Below are positions 57,439-64,000 of a stretch of DNA of 64,000 bases, piece by piece (position 1 is the stretch's first letter; each line of letters begins with the position of its first letter). Both the position numbers and the translations under genes were made by a program. The stretch is from the NCBI GenBank assembly GCA_001510575.1, contig LNGK01000010.1, positions 310,001 through 374,000 of the forward strand, read 5' to 3'. Origin of the DNA: Knoxdaviesia capensis. Its lineage: Eukaryota; Ascomycota; Sordariomycetes; Microascales; Gondwanamycetaceae. The notes under the pieces are model-generated. The model did no database searches. It was not told where the DNA came from and saw only the letters and a list, made by a program, of their open reading frames with translations.

Positions 57439-60400
57439 ATTTTTGTGGATTGAGTTGAGTATAGTATGTACAGTATGGCCGGGTAGATATGCAGGAAGAT
57501 GGAAATCAAGTGGCTCGCGACGAGGGTCAGTGGGTTTTTGATGAATGTCGCGATAAGAAAAGATCGAGGCAGCAGAAGCGGATTCGAGAGATGTCGAGTC
57601 GGGATGACTGGGCCGGGGTTGCGATAGTGTACAGTATGAGATTGGACGATACGAGGGTCGTCGAGGGTATGCGTATGACGGAATATTCTCGCGATGAGGT
57701 TTAGAGGATTAAAGATTCAGGTGAGGACAAGTTGGAGAACCACAACTCGAGGTATTTAGAGATGAGAAAATTAGAGAGAAGAGAGGAAAGAATATAAAAG
57801 GAAGAAAATTACGGAAAACAGGTGATGAGACGAGAGAGATGAGAGAGGCAGCGAAATCGGTGGCTCGCCTATTAAATTAAAATTGGAAAAATCTGTTGGG
57901 GTATGGATTATGTACGATAACGTATCGGGGGATATTTTGCATCGACAGATGACGGAATTTGGAGGCGATTGCGGCTCAATTGGAGGAGGAAGCTATGGAA
58001 CCCTATCAAGAAGAATCAACGAGAAAAGATTTTCAAGAATCTTGAAGAGAGGAAAGGAAAAAAGAAAAGAAAAAAAGAGAGAAAAAGAGGAAGACAAAAA
58101 AAGGAAGAAAAGATTTCCTTAGGGAAACGAGGAAATGAGCGAAAGAGGAAAAGAGGAAGGAGCGAGGGTCCAACGGGCGACAGAAAGTCGCAGAACTGCA
58201 CAGACTCGGAAGAGCTTAGACCAGGGCAAGAACGAACCAAGAAGAAACTTTCCGTTTAGTGTCAAGGCCGGCGCAGCTTCTGTAACTGGGAATGACTGGG
58301 AATGAGCAAGTGACTGACTACCGGCCGAGTCTAGATAGTGTGGCCATTTATGGACAACGGGCAACAAGTGGTTTGTGCTGGCCGACAGGTGCAGCCCACC
58401 ACACCACGCCTGCATGTGGAAGTGAGTGTCTGTCGACGGCATAAAGTCGCTTCAATAAGGGCCTGCATAAGCTTCCAGGGCTGGTGATTTTAACGTTAAC
58501 TCCTAAGTACGTCAAGCTCAGACCTGACGCACCCTCTTTAGACCACCACTATATCGGTTGCTGTAATATTGCTGCCACGATGCATAATTCCAGCTGGTCG
58601 CATTGGGTGCCTGTGGTGATCGGCGACTTGTGTGTGTGTACAGTACTGTACAGTAGGTCGGTAGAGGCCAACCAGGTAAAAGGACTGGGAAGCAAGCTAC
58701 CACGGGTCTTGTATTGGGTACGTTATGCCGAGCTGGCCTGTACAAAGCTCCTCAGCCGAAAGTACCTCATAGCGGCTGTCATAATGTGGCGATCGACCAG
58801 CTAGAGTCCGGGGTGCAGATATGTACCATGCACGGTGTCTGAGCCGCAAAGTCGAAGTCCTGGCGACTAAGAAAGAGAGCTTGACCTTACCCTGGCTCCA
58901 AAAGCGCCATGCCGAATTTAAAAGTTAGATTGGCCTGAATGGGCCCTCCAGCTCCGTCGAGCTTTGTCTGTCCTCCTTGTCCTTCTCCGCTGGAGCGACT
59001 CCCGGCGTCACGAGCGAGGAGTGGCAGTTCCAGGTGGCTGATCGACAGTGCCCGCGGAATCTTCCTTCGTTGGAATGTTGGAGCTGTCTGTTATAGGTCA
59101 AGGGATCTTCTACCCCACATGGAGAACACAATGAAGATATTCTCGTCGAAGTGCAAATGCGACAGAGTATACAGAGACGCTTTGGAGTCTCAACATTGGC
59201 GTCTCTCAGGTACTCAGTGCTCACACAGGAGCTTTCATCCTCGGTCACATCACCATTCACTTCCACCCCAGCTGTTCCCATGCCGAATCGGGAAGACATA
59301 GCCGCCAGACTATGTCTCAAATTAACAAGGCTAATTACTCGGACTTTCAGTTAAGCTGTTTAGGTGCAGCAACGCACGACAGTTCTCATTTCAACTACCG
59401 CGGCTGCTTTACGGAGTAGTGGTGACTGGCAAGCCGCAATTGCACCTGACAGAGATTTTCAATCCGCTCGCTAACATCTGGTGGCTGTAGTGTATAAGGT
59501 AATGCGAACCGGCCTGCTGGAACTTATAGTCTGAAATAGTGCCTGTTCTCCTGCTTTGTTCCTGAACCGCGAAGGCTGGAAACAGCATTCAAGAGTATAG
59601 CCATCTGCATACATATAAATTTCGTTTCTTTCCCCCTTATATTCCTATTCCCGCCTGCCGGGGACTTTGTCGTTTAGATAGTGTGTGCACATACGAACAG
59701 AAGTACCCATGTTCCACTTCCAATTCTGATCGAACGGTTTGGCATCGGATCACATTTGCCGTTGCTGAGACATTGTCCGCTTTGGTGTTAGGGATCGCCC
59801 GATCAGGGTTTAGACCCTAGCGCGCCGTTTCGTCATAAATCACTCCGGTCACTTTGGGCGAGCTCGTGAGCGACCTCTTCGTTCTGCACCTTTGAACGCA
59901 TCGATTGCGTTATGAGTTGCATGCACTAGAAACGTGCTGTCATATATCGGCACAATTGGCTATGATTTACAGCTTCTTTGCGTGGACAACTGGGTCAATG
60001 GCAAACGCTGAGTGAGTGCGCTTGCTTGTTGCCCAGAACCGGATTACAACGTCTGGCTATGCGCAGCATACTGTGACTGAATGTCCACGTATTTTCTCGC
60101 TGGGTGCCACGTCATTCGTGGCCAACCGATATGGCCGGCATCGCACACGTTGAAGAGGATGACCCGCGTTGGTTTATCTTTTGCCTCCTCACTCGTTCTC
60201 CCAGTCACGTATGCCACTTTCTGCTGGCTGCATTGGCGCTATCTGCATACGACCTACGACATACCATGTCTCCATTATCTGGCCCAGTTCAGCCAACCAG
60301 ATGTTCCAAAATAGCAGCTTGTTAGCCTATGACCATAATTATCTCTTAGTCCACACGGGAGCCAGCGTGATGGACTGCTATAATCTAATCTGCAATCATG

Positions 60401-60908
60401 AGACGCATGCTTCCGTGTGGAAATCACGCCCGTATCAGTAGTGCTATGCAAACAAAACTTGCGTCTGCATGCCTTATCAAACGGCTCGCCTCATCAAGGT
60501 GCCTCACGGTGAACCACAAAATTCCGGTGGGCACGAATTTGCCGTATTATTTCACGGAGCTTGAACATGATGCCTGAAGTGTACCTGTAGTTATGGTCCA
60601 AACCCCCCAGCTGTCGCCAGCTGTGAGCAGCTGTCCCTTATCTGCCCCACTAAACTCAATCAATTCCAAAATTTTGCAGGCCGAAAAGATATGCTTCAAA
60701 AAATAGTGCAGAAAATTTACCACCGCCTAAAAAAAAAAACAACATCGTGCCTCCACAGTCCCCAACCGACCTTTTCTGTTTATTTTCTCCCTAACGACCA
60801 CCACCACGCCTGGTTTTTTGGTTTTCCGTTTCTAAATTTTTGAGAGAGTCATTACCTAAGTGAGAACGGCTCGACATCAGAGCAGCTCACTTTCGACTCG
60901 AAGATATC
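57439..60908. other. 3.5 kb divergent region, CBM48 gene / MPP10
   Basis: Purine-rich plus strand from about 57720 to 58260, that is a CT-rich leader for the minus-strand gene. A perfect 16-bp palindrome TGTACAGTACTGTACA at 58637-58652, other TGTACAGTA motifs at about 57468 and 57629, and generic sequence beyond. ORFs such as 58925-59320 (minus) lack coding signature. No RNA gene is seen. Confidence 0.5.
58637..58652. promoter_or_regulatory. 16-bp perfect palindrome TGTACAGTACTGTACA
   Basis: The two halves TGTACAGT and ACTGTACA are exact reverse complements, and a third CAGTA follows. Related motifs recur in several intergenic regions of the window. No known factor is assigned. Confidence 0.5.
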
Positions 60909-63179
60909 ATGGCCGAAGGAAGCATTTCGTCGTCTCTCACCTCGACTTCTCACACACTGACTTTCCCCGTCGTCGGATCGATTTCGTCGTTTGCCGCCAT
61001 GGCCAACGGCTCCGGGCCCAACCACCTGGCGGCACTGCTTGAAAGTCTCCAGCCTGCGAACCGCCACTCATTCCTCCGCCCTTCTCCGGCCATTCCCGCC
61101 GCCTCGCTGCAGTTCGTCAAGTCCACTCTCGACAACTTTGCCCCTCAGGTCAGCGATGGCCAGCAGACCCGGCTCGCTGAGCTGAACAAGAAACGCAAGC
61201 GTTCCAAGCGTTCTGCCGGCTCTGCCTCCCGGGATGTTCTGAAGGTCAGGAAAGTCCACGTCGACGGTTTGGAGACTGGCCAGATCTGGGAACAGGCCCG
61301 ACGGATTATCGACAGCACTATTGGACACACCGAGGATATAATCCGCGATTTGGAAGCCAGTAATGAGATCCAAGCGTCTGATGAGGAGGACGATGAGTCC
61401 GAAGCTGGCTCTCTGGACGACGAGGAGGCCCTTGAGGACGAAGAGGCTAGTGAGGAAGATGAGGACGAGGATGATATCGGCGCACAGGAGCTTGAGCTTG
61501 ATGATGCCGAGGATATTGACGACACACTGCGCCCTCTCGAGAACGACGACGAAGACGATGATGACGTCGAAAGCGGTCCGGAGGACACCTACAAAGAAGA
61601 CCCTTTCGGTCTGAACGACGGCTTCTTCTCTATTGACGAGTTCAACCGCCAAACGCAGTGGTTTGAGGAACAGGACGCCAGAGGCGACCCTTACACGGAC
61701 GTTGGAAGCGAAGACGAGAATGTTGATTGGAACGCGGATCCGTTCGGAAAGGCTCCTGCTTCATCCAAATCGCGTAAGCCCAACGGTGCCTCTGACAAGG
61801 ACTCGAAAGAGCGGCCGCGGAAAGGAGAGGAAGACCTGCTTGGGCTCAACAACAGCGACGAAGAGGAAGAAGATGACGATGACGAAGGCCCGATTTTTCC
61901 CGCCCTCCCGGATGGAGTGGACCTGTTTGCGCCCGACGGTGCCAGCGACCAAGGCGACGATGATGAGATCGACCCGGAGGATGAGCCTGAGAACAATGCC
62001 AACGATCTGTTCTTCAGGGATTTCTTCGCGCCCCCACCGAAAAAGTCTTCAAAGAAGGGCCCGCATGCCAAGTTTGCCCCGAAGAAGGCGTACCAACCCG
62101 AAGAGGCCGACGTTGACCGTGCGATGGCTGATGTGCGCCGGGATCTCTTCGAGGAATTCTCTGACGAAGAGGGTGTCAGTGGCGACGACGGCGACGACCT
62201 TTCGGATCTTGACGCGGGCGATCCCAAGTCGCGCCGGTCCAACCACGAGCGGCGGCTTGCCAAGCTTGCCGAAGAGATCCGCCAGCTGGAGGCTGCCAAC
62301 ATCGACAAGCGCAAGTGGACTCTTGCGGGTGAAGCCGCGGCAGCCGACCGGCCGATCAACTCGCTCCTGGAAGAAGACCTGGACTTTGAGCATGCCGGCA
62401 AGCCGGTGCCGGTGATCACCGCCGAAGTCAGCGAGGACATTGAGGAGATGATCAAGCGGCGCATTCTCGCCCGCGAGTTCGACGAGGTGCTGCGGCGGCG
62501 GCCGGACGACCTGGCGGGCAGCGACCGGCGCGGCCTGCTCCCGGACGTCGACGACAGCAAGTCGAAGAAGGGCCTGGCGGAGCTGTACGAGGAGGACCAC
62601 GTCAAGGCGGCCAACCCGGACAGCTACGTCAGCAAGGCCGACGAGAAGCAGCAGCGCGAAGAGGCCGAGGTCGAGCGCATGTGGAAGGCCGTGTGCGGCA
62701 AGCTGGATGCGCTGAGCAGCTGGAACTACCGGCCCAAGCCGGCGGCGCCCGCGCTGGCGGTAGTCTCGGATGTGGCGACCATCGCCATGGAGGACGCGCA
62801 GCCGGCCACCGCGCAGGCCGTCGTCGGCGCGGCGAGCGCGATTGCCCCGCAGGAGGTGTACTCTGGCGAGGCCGCCACGGGCGAGGTGGTCACCAAGTCG
62901 GGCCTGCCGATTGCCAAGCAGGAGATGTCGCGTGACGACAAGCAGCGGCGGCGGCGGCGCCACAAGGCGGCCATGCGCAAGTCGGGCGATGGGCCTGCCG
63001 GGGCGGCTTCCAAGGGCGGCAAGCCGGGTGACACTCGGGCTGCGTCCAGGAAGCAGACCGTCGACGAGCTGCGGCGCGGAGGTGTGCGCGTGGTTAATCG
63101 CAAGGGCGAGCTCGTGGATGTGGATGGTAACAAGTTGAAGGGGGAGAAGGTGGTGTCAAGCTCGGGGTATAAGCTGTAG
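60909..63179 (+). CDS. mpp10: MPP10, U3 snoRNP / SSU processome protein
   Basis: Nucleolar component of the U3 snoRNP needed for 18S rRNA maturation, working with Imp3 and Imp4. Single exon, 756 aa. The N-terminal part is hydrophilic, with FVKSTLDNFAPQVSDGQQTRLAELNKKRKRSKR. The VHVDGLETGQIWEQARRIIDS segment precedes the first acidic blocks (DEEDDESEAG.. EDEDEDDIGAQ). The Imp-binding and core segments follow: DPFGLNDGFFSIDEFNRQTQWFE, RRLAKLAEEIRQLEAANIDKRKWTLAGEAAAADRPINSLLEEDLDFEHAGKPVPVITAEVSEDIEEMIKRRILAREFDEVLRR, then SYVSKADEKQQREEAEVERMW. This order is diagnostic for Mpp10. The length is larger than the 593 aa of yeast. The C-terminus is basic and Lys/Arg-rich. Confidence 0.96.
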   Translation: MAEGSISSSLTSTSHTLTFPVVGSISSFAAMANGSGPNHLAALLESLQPANRHSFLRPSPAIPAASLQFVKSTLDNFAPQVSDGQQTRLAELNKKRKRSKRSAGSASRDVLKVRKVHVDGLETGQIWEQARRIIDSTIGHTEDIIRDLEASNEIQASDEEDDESEAGSLDDEEALEDEEASEEDEDEDDIGAQELELDDAEDIDDTLRPLENDDEDDDDVESGPEDTYKEDPFGLNDGFFSIDEFNRQTQWFEEQDARGDPYTDVGSEDENVDWNADPFGKAPASSKSRKPNGASDKDSKERPRKGEEDLLGLNNSDEEEEDDDDEGPIFPALPDGVDLFAPDGASDQGDDDEIDPEDEPENNANDLFFRDFFAPPPKKSSKKGPHAKFAPKKAYQPEEADVDRAMADVRRDLFEEFSDEEGVSGDDGDDLSDLDAGDPKSRRSNHERRLAKLAEEIRQLEAANIDKRKWTLAGEAAAADRPINSLLEEDLDFEHAGKPVPVITAEVSEDIEEMIKRRILAREFDEVLRRRPDDLAGSDRRGLLPDVDDSKSKKGLAELYEEDHVKAANPDSYVSKADEKQQREEAEVERMWKAVCGKLDALSSWNYRPKPAAPALAVVSDVATIAMEDAQPATAQAVVGAASAIAPQEVYSGEAATGEVVTKSGLPIAKQEMSRDDKQRRRRRHKAAMRKSGDGPAGAASKGGKPGDTRAASRKQTVDELRRGGVRVVNRKGELVDVDGNKLKGEKVVSSSGYKL

Positions 63180-63950
63180 AGGGGATGTGTTCTTCAAGTG
63201 TTTTTTTTTTCGTTGCATTCTGCTTTTTCCTTTTCCATTTCCTCTTTGCTGGTTTCTCATGGTTTGCTTTTCATGTTTTCCCTTTTTCATCATCACCTTG
63301 CATCAGCCATGTCACGGCTTGGCCCTACTCAAAAACGCATCTTGATTCGCATAGCAGGTATAGCTCATGTTAGATAAAAGAAAATATTCGTCATTACACA
63401 CAGACCTATTTGATCCGCCAGGAACTCCACTCGAGTCTCACATCACGGTACGCCTAAGAGTTGACGATAATATCAGCCCGGTTCATATGGTGCGGTCATA
63501 TTGAAGATCAAATATCAAGAAAGCACAGCACGTGGAAACCCAAATGAAAACCAGTGGGCCAGGAACACAAAACAGAAAAAGCAGTAACCTTCGCCAGCCA
63601 GAAAGTGTTTTCTTCAAAAAGTTTTTGGCATAATCTTACCAGACATATCCGCGTTGTCCCGCCAATCCATTTACCTAGAAAGACCAGAAACCCCTAACCA
63701 CAAAAGAGACAAAACAGCGTGCAAGAGAACAGGAAGCGATACATAAAGTGTGGAAAACGAAAAATAACACGAGAGCAGAAAGGAAAAGCACGGTGTCTGT
63801 CGATACATCTCGTGTGCGTGTGTGCTGGATGATAAGGGTGGGTGGGCTTACAAGCCCATTTCCACGTGAAGAGGCAAGTACATGGAGGGGGGGAGACAGA
63901 AATGAAAAGGGGGTAAGGTTCAGGCGAAGCTGCAAACAAGCACACAGCCC
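63180..63950. other. Convergent 3' region at right edge
   Basis: T-rich 3' flank of MPP10 (63200-63300) then A-rich sequence leading to the stop codon of the gene at the right edge. No gene is seen. Confidence 0.5.
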
Positions 63951-64000
63951 TTAAGCCTCATCAACCTTGGCCTTCTTGGCCGACACCTCTTCCTCGTCCT
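63951..64000 (-). CDS. C-terminal fragment of a gene beyond the right edge
   Basis: On the minus strand the last 50 bases read EDEEEVSAKKAKVDEA and stop at TAA (63951-63953). The acidic then Lys-rich tail with KKAKV resembles a nuclear localisation signal, common at the ends of fungal nuclear proteins. The codons are used as in real genes and the sequence runs open to the edge, but 16 residues are not enough to name a product. Confidence 0.5.
   Translation of the reverse strand, partial: DEEEVSAKKAKVDEA

Noticed and set aside
1..64000. Transposons, tRNA, rRNA, CRISPR arrays and viral insertions
   Set aside because: No terminal repeats, reverse transcriptase or transposase motifs, RNA-gene structures or arrays were found on either strand.

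Overview
The window is nuclear DNA of a filamentous ascomycete (Pezizomycotina). Genes carry short GT..AG introns, mostly 50-100 bp, inside GC-richer coding sequence. Intergenic DNA is AT-richer and full of CT/GA tracts, T-runs and CA repeats. The gene content is typical of Eurotiomycetes (Aspergillus/Penicillium-like), but I cannot name a species. I see no prokaryotic operons, CRISPR arrays, transposons, tRNA or rRNA genes. Codon frames were checked across every splice junction given below.

Layout, left to right: cysteinyl-tRNA synthetase (minus, cut by the left edge); GET3 ATPase (plus); MPE1/RBBP6-like polyadenylation factor (minus) with a minisatellite just beyond its stop; DUG1-like Cys-Gly dipeptidase (plus) with an in-frame presequence-like extension; a Yippee protein (minus); ornithine decarboxylase antizyme (plus), which needs a +1 ribosomal frameshift at TCC-TGA; HIS7 (minus) with a Gcn4/CpcA-type site upstream; a TFIIIC tau55/Sfc7-type subunit (plus); 5-hydroxyisourate hydrolase (plus); an unrecognised basic-tailed protein (minus). 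Then 5.6 kb without a recognisable gene, a SUR7/PalI-family membrane protein (minus), and another 4.4 kb without a gene. Next come an unrecognised conserved-looking protein (minus); a peroxisomal SCP2-like protein (plus); a GTS1-like ArfGAP with polyQ (plus); a GT90/CAP10 glycosyltransferase (minus); mitochondrial glutaredoxin GRX5 (plus); a gamma-glutamyltransferase (minus); an RNF10/Mag2-type RING protein (plus); a CBM48 Crp1/Mdg1-like protein (minus) whose 5' exons are separated from the main exon by a 1.6 kb intron; MPP10 (plus); and the last codons of a gene running in from the right edge (minus).

The genes are mostly unlinked housekeeping functions. Two loose themes recur. Sulfur/glutathione metabolism is represented by CysRS, the Cys-Gly dipeptidase, gamma-glutamyltransferase and glutaredoxin; gamma-glutamyltransferase followed by Cys-Gly dipeptidase is the classical order of glutathione breakdown. 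Translation and RNA biogenesis is represented by CysRS, MPE1, TFIIIC and MPP10. This does not look like a gene cluster.

The strongest unusual features are the antizyme frameshift site with a perfect hairpin overlapping it, three micro-exons of 16, 17 and 19 nt in three different genes, the large intron with a promoter-like 3' end in the CBM48 gene, and a recurrent TGTACAGTA-type palindromic motif in intergenic DNA.
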